Assembly: GCF_018449575.1 (NCBI RefSeq)
Contig: NZ_JAAVUT010000022.1
Coordinates: forward strand, 21,851 to 85,850
Reading direction: 5' to 3'
DNA from: Sodalis sp. dw_96
GTDB lineage: Bacteria > Pseudomonadota > Gammaproteobacteria > Enterobacterales > Enterobacteriaceae
DNA length: 64,000 nt
In this document: in pieces, positions 17,612 to 27,056 of the stretch
Layout of the letters: every line of letters begins with the position of its first letter
Numbering within the stretch: the stretch's first letter is position 1
Program-made: the position numbers and the translations under genes
The notes under the pieces: model-generated
Database searches by the model: none
Told to the model about the DNA's origin: nothing
The model's input: the letters and a program-made list of their open reading frames with translations, nothing else

Positions 17612-19054
17612 TTATGCCTGATATTGCAGGTAAACCACATGGGTTTGCAGGTATTCCTCCAGGCCGTGCCGGCCGTCGGCGCCGCCGATGCCCGATTTAC
17701 GCCACCCGGCGTGAAAACCCTGCATCGCCTCGAAATTCTCGCGGTTGATGTAGGTTTCGCCGAATTTCAGTTTTTTCATGGCCACCATGGCGGTATTCAG
17801 ATCGGTGGTATAAATCGACGAGGTCAGGCCGAACTCGCAGTCATTGGCCATGGCGATGGCTTCAGACAGGGTGCGGAAGGTGCTGATCGGCAGTACCGGA
17901 CCGAAGGTTTCCTCGTGCATGATGTCCATTTCCTGCTGCACATCCACTAGCAGTGTCGGCTGGAAGAAATAGCCCTTGCCTTCGGCGCGTTTGCCTCCCA
18001 ACACCAGCTTTGCCCCTTGAGACACCGCTTTGTCCACCTTTTCCTGTACGCTTTGCAGCGCGGCGGCTTCAATCAGCGGTCCCATATCCAGCTGTTTCTC
18101 TTTGGCCGGATCGCCAAATTTTACCTGTTTGAAGGCCGCGGTCAGCCGGGAGATAAATTCGTCTTTGATCTGTTCCTGCACATAGACACGTTCGGCGCAG
18201 TTACAGACCTGACCGGTATTGATAATGCGGGAATCGACAATACTTTTCACCGCCAGGTCCAAATCCGCATCGGCCATCACAATGGCGGGTGCCTTGCCCC
18301 CCAGTTCCAACGACACTTTAGTGATGTTTTTTGCCGCCGCCGCCATGGTTTGCTCACCCGCCGCCACGCTGCCGGTCAGGCTGACCATGCCGACTTTGGG
18401 ATTGGCCGCCAGTTCCTGGCCCACCACCGATCCACGGCCGGTAACCAGGTTGAACACCCCTTTAGGTAGACCCACTTCATGCACAATTTGCGCGAAGACA
18501 ATGGCGTTATTGGGCGTCAGCTGGCTGGGTTTAACCACAATGGTATTGCCGGTGATCAGCGCCGGCGCCGCCTTGCGGGCTATTAGGAAGAACGGGAAGT
18601 TCCAGGGCAAAATACCGGTGGTAACGCCGATGGCTTTTTTAAACACCAGGATATGTTCGTTACGCCGATCGCTTTGCACGATCTCACCTTCATAGCGCCG
18701 CGCCCATTCGGCCATGTAATCAAGATAATCGGCGGTAAACAGCACCTCGGTATTGGCCAGCCCCTGGGTTTTCCCGCCCTCTGCGACAATAATGGCGGTC
18801 AGTTCCTCTTCCCTGCGCCGGATGCCGGCGGCAATCTTATGCAGCCACTGGCCCCGTTCCTGGGCCGGCAGCGCTTCCCAATCGTTTTGCGCCGCCTCTG
18901 CGGCATTGATGGCCCTGCGTACTTCCTCTACCCCGGCATCGGGAATTTGGGATATCACCTCCTCGGTAGCGGGATTGATCACATCAATCCACTTATTGCC
19001 GGGGCTGGAAACGAACTCACCGTTTATATAAAGTTGTTGCTGTTTTATGGTCAT
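17612..19054 (-). CDS. aldA: Lactaldehyde/glycolaldehyde dehydrogenase AldA
   Basis: NAD-dependent aldehyde dehydrogenase of 480 residues, close to E. coli AldA (479) along its whole length, including DYMAEWARRYEGEIVQSDR, GILPWNFPFFLIARK, LELGGKAP with the general-base Glu, GQVCNCAERVYV with the catalytic Cys, and the AldA-typical end NFEAMQGFHAGWRKSGIGG. It oxidises L-lactaldehyde to L-lactate and glycolaldehyde to glycolate, after fucose or rhamnose breakdown. The frame opens at 19099, but GGAG sits before the ATG at 19054. First gene of a likely unit with lutABC, whose product L-lactate would be the LutABC substrate. Confidence 0.93.
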   Translation of the reverse strand: MTIKQQQLYINGEFVSSPGNKWIDVINPATEEVISQIPDAGVEEVRRAINAAEAAQNDWEALPAQERGQWLHKIAAGIRRREEELTAIIVAEGGKTQGLANTEVLFTADYLDYMAEWARRYEGEIVQSDRRNEHILVFKKAIGVTTGILPWNFPFFLIARKAAPALITGNTIVVKPSQLTPNNAIVFAQIVHEVGLPKGVFNLVTGRGSVVGQELAANPKVGMVSLTGSVAAGEQTMAAAAKNITKVSLELGGKAPAIVMADADLDLAVKSIVDSRIINTGQVCNCAERVYVQEQIKDEFISRLTAAFKQVKFGDPAKEKQLDMGPLIEAAALQSVQEKVDKAVSQGAKLVLGGKRAEGKGYFFQPTLLVDVQQEMDIMHEETFGPVLPISTFRTLSEAIAMANDCEFGLTSSIYTTDLNTAMVAMKKLKFGETYINRENFEAMQGFHAGWRKSGIGGADGRHGLEEYLQTHVVYLQYQA

Positions 19055-19701
19055 TGCTGCAACTCCATTAATGATATGTAGGTTAATTGTTGCATACAAA
19101 AAGCAGTATTACCCCGCCGCCGGGGATATTGCAATGGCGGATAGTCATATAGATAGTCATGTAAAAGGGGGGCGGCGTTTCCAGACACCGTGGCGGAAAA
19201 CAGCAGGACGATAGGCTATAGGGGATAATGCAATTCATTGAAGATATTATGAATAATCAGCCTATTGCTTTATTATGGCGGAATTTTCAAGGCAGGGAAT
19301 GCTCTAACGGGTGTGCGGAACTCCAAAGCCCAACCCTTAATTATAGTCTGCCCAGGGGGAGTGGCCTTGGTTATATTGCCATCGTTAGGTTTGGAATGAC
19401 CATCACAGGAAGATGGATGTGATTGGCTTCACGGAAATACAATTTATTGCGGAAGATTCAAACCAGAAGTTAAAGGACTGCCAGGAATAATTTTGGATGA
19501 ATAAAAATAATTTTATGTTGAAATTTTGAACGGGCTCAAAATTTTTCCGCGCAATGGCAAGTGTTGGAAGGGCAATAAATCAATCATCGGCCATGCCCGG
19601 TTGCCAAATAATCCAAAATAATTCCGATAATACTTAAGCTATTTTACAGTCTGGTAAGTGAAGCTTACTATGGCGCATCCGTTTCTCCGTGAGTCCATCA
19701 A
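19055..19701. other. Intergenic region upstream of aldA and a diguanylate cyclase gene
   Basis: About 650 bp between divergent genes. A 64-codon frame at 19228-19422 has GGGGATA close to its ATG, but its composition is not protein-like and I do not call it. No clear operator or hairpin was seen. The region must hold the aldA-lut promoter. Confidence 0.4.
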
Positions 19702-21270
19702 GTGGATAGACAAAAAAGATCGGTCCTGCATATGGATTTGCGGCGACTGATACTTATTCTGGCTGTAATGAGCGCATTGATAACCTTGAGTAATGCTTTC
19801 TTTGCCACCTATAAAGTACAGCGGCAACTGCTGATCGATGGTACCCTCGAAGCTAATCGGGTGTACGCCGCCAAACTGGCGGACACCACCAATCTGTTTT
19901 TTGAAAGCATCGACCACCAGTTGGCCTATAGCTCCGCCATACTCTCCACCGGGTTTGATAACCCCAACCTGCTGCAAGCTGAAGCCCAGCGTTTGTTGTT
20001 GCAAACCAACAGCTTCAACTCCGTCGCCGTGGTGGACGCCGATGGGGTGGTATTGGCCACCTCTCCCGATTCCATTCAGATAAAAGGCCGAAAGCTGACG
20101 AGCCCTGGGGCGATTCAGGCGCTGCGGGTTCGTTCAGCGAAAATCAGCGAACCCTATATTTCAGTGACGGGTAATTTAGTCATCTTTATCTCTTCGCCCA
20201 TTTTCAGCGAGGGCGGCACCTATTTGGGCTATGTCGGCGGCACCATTTACCTTAAGCAAAAAAGTATTTTGAATGAATTACTGGGGCAAAATTTTCATGC
20301 CGCAAATATATATACCTATGTAATAAACGATGAACAAAAAATCATCTATCACGATGATGCCGCCCGCGTCGGCCAACCGATGGCGCACGGCGGACTTAGT
20401 GAAGCAATGCGGCGGCGGGACAGCGGCAGTTTGCAGGAGGTCAACCGATCGGGAATCGATATCCTGGCGGGCTTTGCCAGAGAGCCGCTGTCCCATTGGT
20501 CCATCATCACCATCAGGACGACGGATAACACCTTGATGTCACTGCAAGGCCTGATGTTAAGCGTGTTACACCGGACCTTGCCGCTGACTCTGCTGACGTT
20601 GACGGCGGCCTGGCTGTTTGCACGTTTGATCTCTAAGCCTCTATGGCTGTTGGCCCGCAGCGCAAACGATATGGACCGGACCGGTATTTCCGAGGATATC
20701 ACCCGCATTCCCTCTTGGTATTTTGAAGTGGCGCAGCTTAAGCGCGCCATGCTGGTGGGCATCGGCCTGTTGCAGCAAAGAATCGGTACGCTGAATACCG
20801 AGGCGCAAACGGACCCGCTCACCGGGTTGCTTAATCGACGTGGAATGTCCCTGACCCTGGATGCCCTTTCGGCGGCTAAACAGAACTTCGCGGCCATCGC
20901 CCTTGATATCGACATGTTCAAACAAGTGAATGATACCTACGGTCACGATGTGGGCGATGAGGTGATTAAATTTTTGGCGCAACAGCTGCGCGCCTGCTCC
21001 CGTGAGGACGATATTGTGTGCCGCAGCGGAGGAGAGGAGTTTTTGATGCTGTTGCCCGATACGCCGAGGGGTAGCGCCGCTGAAATCGCCGAACGTCTGC
21101 GCAGCACTATCGCGGCGGCGGATTTCCCAACGGTGGGGCAGGTGTCTATTTCCGCCGGGGTGGCTCTATGGACCCCGGAGACGGGAAACCCGGAGCAGGC
21201 GCTTAAACAGGCCGACGACGCGCTGTACCGGGCAAAAGCGCAAGGCCGCAACCGGGTGGTGGTGGCCTGA
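19702..21270 (+). CDS. Membrane sensor diguanylate cyclase (dCache-GGDEF)
   Basis: 522 residues: a membrane helix (about 13-33), a periplasmic double-Cache sensor (about 34-285), a second membrane helix (about 290-310), a short linker and a C-terminal GGDEF domain. The active loop reads SGGEEF (a GGEEF variant that is catalytically competent) and the inhibitory I-site RxxD (REDD) lies five residues upstream. It should therefore make cyclic di-GMP with product feedback. I chose the GTG at 19702 because homologues have residues before the MDLRRLI segment; the ATG at 19732 is the alternative. It is followed by a second dCache-GGDEF gene 500 bp on. Confidence 0.88.
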   Translation: MDRQKRSVLHMDLRRLILILAVMSALITLSNAFFATYKVQRQLLIDGTLEANRVYAAKLADTTNLFFESIDHQLAYSSAILSTGFDNPNLLQAEAQRLLLQTNSFNSVAVVDADGVVLATSPDSIQIKGRKLTSPGAIQALRVRSAKISEPYISVTGNLVIFISSPIFSEGGTYLGYVGGTIYLKQKSILNELLGQNFHAANIYTYVINDEQKIIYHDDAARVGQPMAHGGLSEAMRRRDSGSLQEVNRSGIDILAGFAREPLSHWSIITIRTTDNTLMSLQGLMLSVLHRTLPLTLLTLTAAWLFARLISKPLWLLARSANDMDRTGISEDITRIPSWYFEVAQLKRAMLVGIGLLQQRIGTLNTEAQTDPLTGLLNRRGMSLTLDALSAAKQNFAAIALDIDMFKQVNDTYGHDVGDEVIKFLAQQLRACSREDDIVCRSGGEEFLMLLPDTPRGSAAEIAERLRSTIAAADFPTVGQVSISAGVALWTPETGNPEQALKQADDALYRAKAQGRNRVVVA

Positions 21271-21277
21271 AGCCGGG

Positions 21278-21562
21278 TTAAATGGTTTTGAGCTTTTCCA
21301 GCGACGCAATGGCCTTTGAGGGCACGAATTCGGTTACTTTGTAATTTGCCACGGCATTAAAGGGATCGGACGACAGAACGGTATTGAGTTCAGAACGGTC
21401 CATGCTTTTAGTGAAAATGATCCCGCCGTTGCGAGGCACTTTGCGTCCGGACGCAACAAACACGCCGGCGGCATAAAACTCATTTAGCCAGGCTATATGG
21501 GCTTCCAAAAGCTCTTCAACCTTTTCAATCGGTTCCTCATAGGTCAACTCAACGATGAACAT
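21278..21562 (-). CDS. YciI family protein
   Basis: A 94-residue YciI-like ferredoxin-fold protein: MFIVELTYEEPIEKV, a HIAWLNEFYAAGVFVASGRK block with the conserved His, then SDPFNAVANYKVTEF. Family members include small muconolactone-isomerase-like enzymes; most have no known reaction. The frame is open to 21568, but AGGAG sits before the ATG at 21562. It is convergent with the first cyclase gene, ending 7 bp from its stop, and divergent from the second. Confidence 0.85.
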   Translation of the reverse strand: MFIVELTYEEPIEKVEELLEAHIAWLNEFYAAGVFVASGRKVPRNGGIIFTKSMDRSELNTVLSSDPFNAVANYKVTEFVPSKAIASLEKLKTI

Positions 21563-21798
21563 CAGCAACTCCTGTATGTATTGGCTGTGCGATAAGAATA
21601 AACGTTTGTGTCATTCTGTGAAGCAGGCAATTCTTATATTATCCCGTATTCTCCACTAGCGGCCGCCGTTATCCCTCATCCTTTTAACCCCTCCAACGCT
21701 GTCAGTAATTCAGCAGGATAGTTTCAGTGGTTTCCGTTATGCTTAACGATACGCATCGACGGATTTTTCGATTAAAACAAGGTATTTAGGGGAATTGA

Positions 21799-23259
21799 AT
21801 GGATAGCCCATACCCATTAACCAAAACGCGGGCCATTATTTTATTCACCCTAATGTTAATGGGGGCCTTCCTGCTTATCAGCTGGAGCAGCTATGAGGTG
21901 GCGCGGCGGTCGCTGAATAATGAAATTGAAGAAAACACCTTGCCCCTGACCAGTGATAATGTCTACTCGGAAATCCAGCAAGACCTGCTAAGACCCATAT
22001 TTATCTCATCGCTGATGGCCCATGATACCTTCGTCCGCGACTGGGTGTTGGATCATGAAAAGGATCCGGACGCCATGATCCGTTATCTTGGTGAGATCGA
22101 TCGCCGCTTCGACACCATCTTTTCATTTTTCGTTTCCGATAAAACCGATCGTTATTACGATCCCAGACGGGTACTCGAAACGGTGTCCGAGAAGGCGAGA
22201 CGGGATCGATGGTATTTCCAGGCTAAAGGTCTGCCCGCCGATAAACCCTATTTTATCGATGTTCGTCCGGACCCGGAACAGCATACCCACCTGGACGTCT
22301 TCGTTAACCATAAAGTCCAGGATTATCAGGGAAACTTTATCGGTCTTACCGGTATCGGCATTTCGGTGGAAAAAGTGAAGGTGCTGATTGAAAAATATGA
22401 ACAGCGCTATAACCGGACCATTTATTTTGTCGATAAAAGCGGTCAGGTGGTCCTTCACGGACAATCCTTTAACCGGGCGATGAATATCCGGCAACAACCC
22501 GGATTGGGTCCGTTGACCACCGCGATTCTCACCGTTCCCGGCGGAAGTTATCAATACCGGGACCGAGGCCGCCAGGTACTGCTCAATACCCGTCTATTAC
22601 CGGAATTCGATTGGTATTTGATGGTGGAACAAAGGGACCATCCCTTGCAACGGGTGCTGTATATCACGCTGCTGAAGAACCTGGGCATCGGCGTTGTCGT
22701 CAGCCTGATATTTCTATTGTTGTTGTGGCTGACCATCGGCGGCTATCAGCGCCGGCTGGAGCAGATGGCCACCACGGATAAACTCACCGGCGTCATGAAC
22801 CGACAGGCATTCGAACTCAGCTTCCAGCGTATGAGCGGGTCTTCTTTTCAACAGGATAATCCGGTGGCACTGGCGATAATCGATATCGATCATTTCAAAC
22901 CCATCAATGATTATCACGGCCATGGCATCGGCGACAGAGTTATACAGCACATCGCCGGAATCATTCAGGCTTCCCTGCGGCGCGCCGAAAGTCTGTGCCG
23001 TTGGGGGGGTGATGAATTCCTGCTATTGATGCCGGAGTGCGACGGCGCCCAGGCCCTGGCGCGGATGGAAACCTTGTCCAGGCTGATTGAACAATCGCCG
23101 TTGATTTCCAATGGCAACACGATCCCTGTCACCGTAAGCTGCGGCGTGGCGGAACGCCAAGGCAAAGAGGGGGTGGATGCATTGATCAACCGTGCGGATA
23201 TCGCTTTATATCAGGCCAAACGGCATGGGCGTAATCGCGCCGAAAAGCGGGATGGTTAG
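21799..23259 (+). CDS. Membrane sensor diguanylate cyclase (Cache-GGDEF)
   Basis: 486 residues with a membrane helix at about 11-30, a periplasmic Cache-type sensor (DRYYDPRRV, FIDVRPDPEQHTHLDVFVNHKV) to about 285, a second membrane helix at about 293-315, and a GGDEF domain with WGGDEF. The I-site position reads RRAE instead of RxxD, so feedback inhibition may be weak, unlike the neighbouring cyclase. AGGGGA precedes the ATG. The periplasmic part differs clearly from the other cyclase, so the pair probably reads two signals into the same messenger (inference). Confidence 0.88.
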   Translation: MDSPYPLTKTRAIILFTLMLMGAFLLISWSSYEVARRSLNNEIEENTLPLTSDNVYSEIQQDLLRPIFISSLMAHDTFVRDWVLDHEKDPDAMIRYLGEIDRRFDTIFSFFVSDKTDRYYDPRRVLETVSEKARRDRWYFQAKGLPADKPYFIDVRPDPEQHTHLDVFVNHKVQDYQGNFIGLTGIGISVEKVKVLIEKYEQRYNRTIYFVDKSGQVVLHGQSFNRAMNIRQQPGLGPLTTAILTVPGGSYQYRDRGRQVLLNTRLLPEFDWYLMVEQRDHPLQRVLYITLLKNLGIGVVVSLIFLLLLWLTIGGYQRRLEQMATTDKLTGVMNRQAFELSFQRMSGSSFQQDNPVALAIIDIDHFKPINDYHGHGIGDRVIQHIAGIIQASLRRAESLCRWGGDEFLLLMPECDGAQALARMETLSRLIEQSPLISNGNTIPVTVSCGVAERQGKEGVDALINRADIALYQAKRHGRNRAEKRDG

Positions 23260-23650
23260 ATCAGTTAGACAACGAGCGACCCGCGATGGGTGCGATATTC
23301 AGATTGGTCATGGGATCACATAAATATATTGCTGGTCCTATTTAGGCTGTTATTAATGATGTGTATTTTAATTATATTCTCTCATCCTGTTATCCAGATT
23401 ATTTTTTGCCTATATGGTTTAAAAATTGTTGTCTTTTGGTAGAAATATGTCATTTAAAATGTGAGTGAAAATTGATATAAATTTATTTCAGCTGACTTGC
23501 ATTGTCTGTTTTTGATTTATTTAGCTAAACGTTAGCTATCCTAAATCATTTAATAATACACAATCCAAATGCATCTAATAACATTTAAATCAAAATTAGA
23601 AACTGAGTTTTATTGATAACTCTATTTCTAAAATTATCAGGGAGAGATAT
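23260..23650. other. Very AT-rich leader region of the toxin gene
   Basis: About 390 bp of A/T-rich DNA (especially 23330-23640) with no ORF, ending in GGGAGAG before the toxin start codon. The composition change against the upstream cyclase gene marks the left border of the toxin-immunity island and suggests silencing by H-NS-type proteins (inference). Confidence 0.5.
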
Positions 23651-25360
23651 ATGAATAGCGGCGGATGTTGCGGCGGCAGTAGGGGAAGTTCGTCTTCAGG
23701 ATGCAGCAGCGCCCGAGGCAGCGGTTGCGGAAACAAGGGGCCTAGCGGTGGCGGTTGCTCGGGTCCGGGCCGCTGTATTTCGGCAAGCAACCGGTCAGGG
23801 GGTGGTCCAAGCCACTCAAGCGGCCCGGGCTATCATGGCAGCAGCAATGGGTCCCATTATAACAGTACTCCTCCCCGGAGTGCCTCAGCGGAAAGGCGAG
23901 ATCGCGAAGCCGCTGAAAGAGCGCGGCAGGCTAAGGAAGAAGCAAAACGGCAGGAAGCAGAGCGGCGGCGTATTGAAGCGGAAAGGAAGCGGGAAGAAAG
24001 GGATCGCCTGGAAAAAGAACGGCATGAGCGATGGCTGGCGGAGCAGGAGGCTAAACGTAAAGAAGCGGAAGAAGCCGCCAAAACCCCTACCCAAAGACGC
24101 GAGGAACGCGTTCAGCAAATCGTCGCGACGTTACAACAAGAGCGGGCGCAAAAGCAGGCGAGAATTCAACAGCAAGCAATGCAATTCTCTGAAATGCGCA
24201 AGGAAAAGAGTAAATTAGCCCTTGCGGAGTGCCTTGCCAAGGCTGAAAAAAAGCGTAACGATAAGCATGAGAATTGCCTGCAATTATTGGCAGTTCAAAA
24301 TAAAGAAAAGATCGCATCACGTGATGCGGCATGCATGCAGCTGCAGGCGGAACGTAAAGAGCGCGACAGGGTTTGCGAGGCGTCGGCGCTGAAATTGTCG
24401 GCGGAACGAAATGAACGGGCCAAGGCCAACGAGGCAAAAGCTCAGGAACTGCGGGCGGCAGATAAGGCTCTTAAGGAGGCGCGCTTTCAGCAGCAGGCGC
24501 AACCTCACGCAACGCCAATAGCCCCTGTGACCCAGTGTCGGCCATCAGCCCAACAAACCACACAAACCGGATTGACCAATAATGCGTTATCCACCGCATC
24601 CCCCGCGTCAGCCGCCGGGCCCGCGGTTGGCGGCCTGCTCACCGCGGCGGCCAGGGGCGGGCAATTGGCCATCGATGCCTGTGCCAAAAACCCCGCCTGC
24701 CAGAATAATATCATGGGACGTTTTTTAAACGGATTGTTCGGTGCCGGCGCGTCGGCTAACGCTGTTTCGTCCTTAAACAAAACTCAGCAGACTAATATCA
24801 CGCTGGCCCTGATGTATGGCGGTACGCATCCGGATACGCTGGCTAACCTGTCATCAGTGGAAAGGACCGCTTATGACAGGTTGATTGCCGACAGCAAAGA
24901 TAGTAAGTTCAATATATTGCCCATTCCGTGGAACGACCCCACCGAGGGTAAGCTGGTTAATCCGGTTGTCGATCGGGTTGGTGAACTGTCGCTCAGCACG
25001 CCGGATCAGCGCGAAGAGCAGGGAGCAAGCCATACCGGCGAGAAAGGTAGTGCGCCGGAGACGGTTATAGGGACGACGGAGACGCCGATTCCGGCGGGAC
25101 TGGATTCTGATAGTTTAGCCTATTTGGCTCTAAAAGGGGCTGAAGCTCGGGAAGCGGCTGGAAAGCTAGGATATAATCGAAGAATACCTCCTCAGAAAGC
25201 TCCATTTGATTCCCATGGACAGCCGGTGTTTTCCAATGGTAAAAATTACATCACGCCTGACGTGGATAGCCATAATGTCACCAATGGGTGGAAAATGTTT
25301 GATCATAAAGGAGAACGATCGGGAACCTTTGACCAAAGCTTAAACAAAATTAAGGATTGA
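23651..25360 (+). CDS. Polymorphic toxin with Cys/Gly-rich head, coiled-coil arm and C-terminal Ntox21-like toxin domain
   Basis: 569 residues in four parts. Residues 1-75 are Gly/Ser-rich with six cysteines in the first 42 (positions 6, 7, 18, 26, 36, 42) and no signal peptide. Residues about 78-290 are a highly charged Ala/Glu/Lys/Arg coiled coil with four more cysteines near its middle. Residues about 320-400 look like the hydrophobic pre-toxin part of CdiA proteins (GGQLAIDACAKNPACQNN). The last 64 residues (from LGYNRRIPP) carry HGQPVFSNGKNYITPD, DVDSHNVTNGWKMF and GERSGTFDQSL, which I recall as the Ntox21 C-terminal toxin of CDI systems, likely an RNase. The order Gly-rich head, coiled coil, C-terminal toxin recalls colicins. 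The next gene is the immunity gene. The delivery route is unknown. Confidence 0.75.
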   Translation: MNSGGCCGGSRGSSSSGCSSARGSGCGNKGPSGGGCSGPGRCISASNRSGGGPSHSSGPGYHGSSNGSHYNSTPPRSASAERRDREAAERARQAKEEAKRQEAERRRIEAERKREERDRLEKERHERWLAEQEAKRKEAEEAAKTPTQRREERVQQIVATLQQERAQKQARIQQQAMQFSEMRKEKSKLALAECLAKAEKKRNDKHENCLQLLAVQNKEKIASRDAACMQLQAERKERDRVCEASALKLSAERNERAKANEAKAQELRAADKALKEARFQQQAQPHATPIAPVTQCRPSAQQTTQTGLTNNALSTASPASAAGPAVGGLLTAAARGGQLAIDACAKNPACQNNIMGRFLNGLFGAGASANAVSSLNKTQQTNITLALMYGGTHPDTLANLSSVERTAYDRLIADSKDSKFNILPIPWNDPTEGKLVNPVVDRVGELSLSTPDQREEQGASHTGEKGSAPETVIGTTETPIPAGLDSDSLAYLALKGAEAREAAGKLGYNRRIPPQKAPFDSHGQPVFSNGKNYITPDVDSHNVTNGWKMFDHKGERSGTFDQSLNKIKD

Positions 25361-25363
25361 TAG

Positions 25364-25816
25364 ATGTTTGGTATATACCCTGATGACGCACCGATTGAAT
25401 TAGAAGGTGAGCCGATTGTACCTGCGACAATTATTATTGATGGATTTCAAGAGTCGGTGCGTCTGCCTTTGACGTACTGGAGTATTAGGGATTATAAAAA
25501 AAGCTGGCTAAAATCCCTTGAGGAGGGATTGCGCGCTAAAAACCACGCTGCTTTAGCCGTATCTATGTATGAACCGGGTAAGACGAATTTTATCTTCGTT
25601 TGGGTGATATTTTTTGAGGGTAAAAAAGCTTTCTTACGTAATAAAATATTATTTCTAGAACAATACCCTAATTTTGCTTCCGAGAAAATAAATCAATTCA
25701 TTGAGAAGCGAACCATTTATAATGAAGATGGGATGAAAATATCGGAATGGAGTACTGATCTAAAAAGCATATTGGATTTCTATAGTAGCCTTAAGAAAGA
25801 TTGCCTATCTGATTAA
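25364..25816 (+). CDS. Probable immunity protein for the upstream toxin
   Basis: 150-residue acidic cytoplasmic protein starting 3 bp after the toxin stop, with AAGGA before its ATG. It lacks a signal peptide or membrane segment. It has the aromatic/charged pattern of CDI-type immunity proteins (LTYWSIRDYKKSWLKSLEEGL, then IFVWVIFFEGKKAFLRNKILF). Tight coupling, small size and low GC relative to the window all fit a cognate antitoxin binding the C-terminal toxin domain. The family assignment is inference from position; I do not recognise a named domain with certainty. Confidence 0.75.
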   Translation: MFGIYPDDAPIELEGEPIVPATIIIDGFQESVRLPLTYWSIRDYKKSWLKSLEEGLRAKNHAALAVSMYEPGKTNFIFVWVIFFEGKKAFLRNKILFLEQYPNFASEKINQFIEKRTIYNEDGMKISEWSTDLKSILDFYSSLKKDCLSD

Positions 25817-25848
25817 TGAAGCAATAAATATTTTTATATTCATCTAAT

Positions 25849-25872
25849 AACCAAGGGCTGTTGCCCTTGGTT
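25849..25872 (+). terminator. Hairpin terminator after the immunity gene
   Basis: Perfect 10-bp stem AACCAAGGGC / GCCCTTGGTT with a TGTT loop, 32 bp after the immunity stop codon and before the convergent hydrolase gene. The T-run is short (TTTA), so termination may be moderate; it could serve both directions. Confidence 0.7.
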
Positions 25873-25934
25873 TACGCCCGCAAGGGGATGGGCTAATGGC
25901 AAACAAAATCTCTGCTTCAGGGGGCTTTCCCGAT

Positions 25935-27056
25935 TCATTGATCGCCAAACAGCGCCTGGCGGGCGGCCTCGGAGGGAAACACACAGGCGACATTATGGGC
26001 GCAGCCCGGTACCAGGGTGACGGTTCGTTTTTTATCCGGGGCGAGCAGGGCGCGATCGTAGGCGGCATAGGCCAACCCTCTTTGCATCCGGTAGGGGCCC
26101 TGGGCGGCCGCGGCGCAGGATTTGTCGAGAATAGGGTAGAAGGTGCCTTTGGCGGCGCTGCTGTCCAGGGCGCCTTCAAGGTAATGTATCTCGGCCTCGG
26201 CATAATGCCGGCGCGCCTGCGAGGCGTTCCTGGTGAAATGTCCCGGCAGGTTTTCCATACCGTATTTCCACTGATTCACCTGGGGACAATCTTGCGGCGG
26301 CATCGTCATCTTGAAGCGGCATGCCCCGTTATCGGCGGAAGTACAGCTGGACCCGTCCGCCGGCTGCCCGGAAGATACGGGCTGCGGACGCAGGGGGTCG
26401 AAATAGAGCCAGGTGCCAGGGTCCGCCACCACGTAACGCACCGACAATCCCGTGGGGTCGGCGGCAAAGCCGATGTAGTGCTGCACCATCTGCCCGCCGG
26501 CGGAAAATCCCGCTATGGTGATTGTTTTGAGGCTGGGCCATTGGCGCTTAAGCGTAGCGACCAGGGCATCCAGCACGTTAAAGGACCCGGTAGCCCCCTC
26601 GTTGGACGCCACGCCGCCGTCCAGCCAGCTTTCACAGGTCCAAAGCAAATCGCCGGCACGGGCGCCGGGTACCCCCGCCGTATGGCATTTTCCCGCGTCG
26701 GCATCGGCTACCTGAAACACCGGTGCTATCACCAGGGTATCGCCTGTCCGTCCGGCGCGGCGGGTCGCCAGCAGCGCGGCCTCGAAGGTTTTATTGGCAT
26801 CGCGGGGATGGCCGTGCACGGCAATTAATGCCCGGGTGGGGGCCGCGGCGCCCTGAGGACCCGCCACGGGCAGGGAGGCGTAGTAGTGCACAACCCCCTT
26901 GGCGCCGGCCGGTTTGAACTGTTGGTAGCAATCCGGCGACGCGGTCGAGCTGCAGGATGGCGTCGCGGCCGCGACCGGGCCGCTACCCCATGCCAGCAGG
27001 GACAGCGCCGCCCCACAGCCGGTTATCACGCGGTGAAACCGGGGATTTATCGGCAT
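25935..27056 (-). CDS. Secreted alpha/beta hydrolase (esterase-like)
   Basis: 373 residues with a Sec signal peptide ending near VAAATPSC. The catalytic serine lies in GFSAGG (ITIAGFSAGGQMVQHYIGF), preceded by an oxyanion region LIAVHGHPRD; a late PGCAHNVACVF supplies the likely His. About ten cysteines in the mature part suggest disulfides, fitting a periplasmic or secreted enzyme. The layout resembles bacterial esterase/PHB-depolymerase-type hydrolases; the substrate is unknown. GGGAGAG precedes the ATG at 27056, which I prefer over the ATG at 27071. Confidence 0.78.
   Translation of the reverse strand: MPINPRFHRVITGCGAALSLLAWGSGPVAAATPSCSSTASPDCYQQFKPAGAKGVVHYYASLPVAGPQGAAAPTRALIAVHGHPRDANKTFEAALLATRRAGRTGDTLVIAPVFQVADADAGKCHTAGVPGARAGDLLWTCESWLDGGVASNEGATGSFNVLDALVATLKRQWPSLKTITIAGFSAGGQMVQHYIGFAADPTGLSVRYVVADPGTWLYFDPLRPQPVSSGQPADGSSCTSADNGACRFKMTMPPQDCPQVNQWKYGMENLPGHFTRNASQARRHYAEAEIHYLEGALDSSAAKGTFYPILDKSCAAAAQGPYRMQRGLAYAAYDRALLAPDKKRTVTLVPGCAHNVACVFPSEAARQALFGDQ

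Noticed and set aside
19228..19422. 64-codon frame upstream of the first cyclase gene
   Set aside because: Spacing to the purine-rich stretch is too short and the amino-acid composition is not protein-like.
23748..24218. Plus-strand frame of 156 codons overlapping the toxin gene
   Set aside because: It is an out-of-frame reading of the charged coiled-coil region and lacks a ribosome site.
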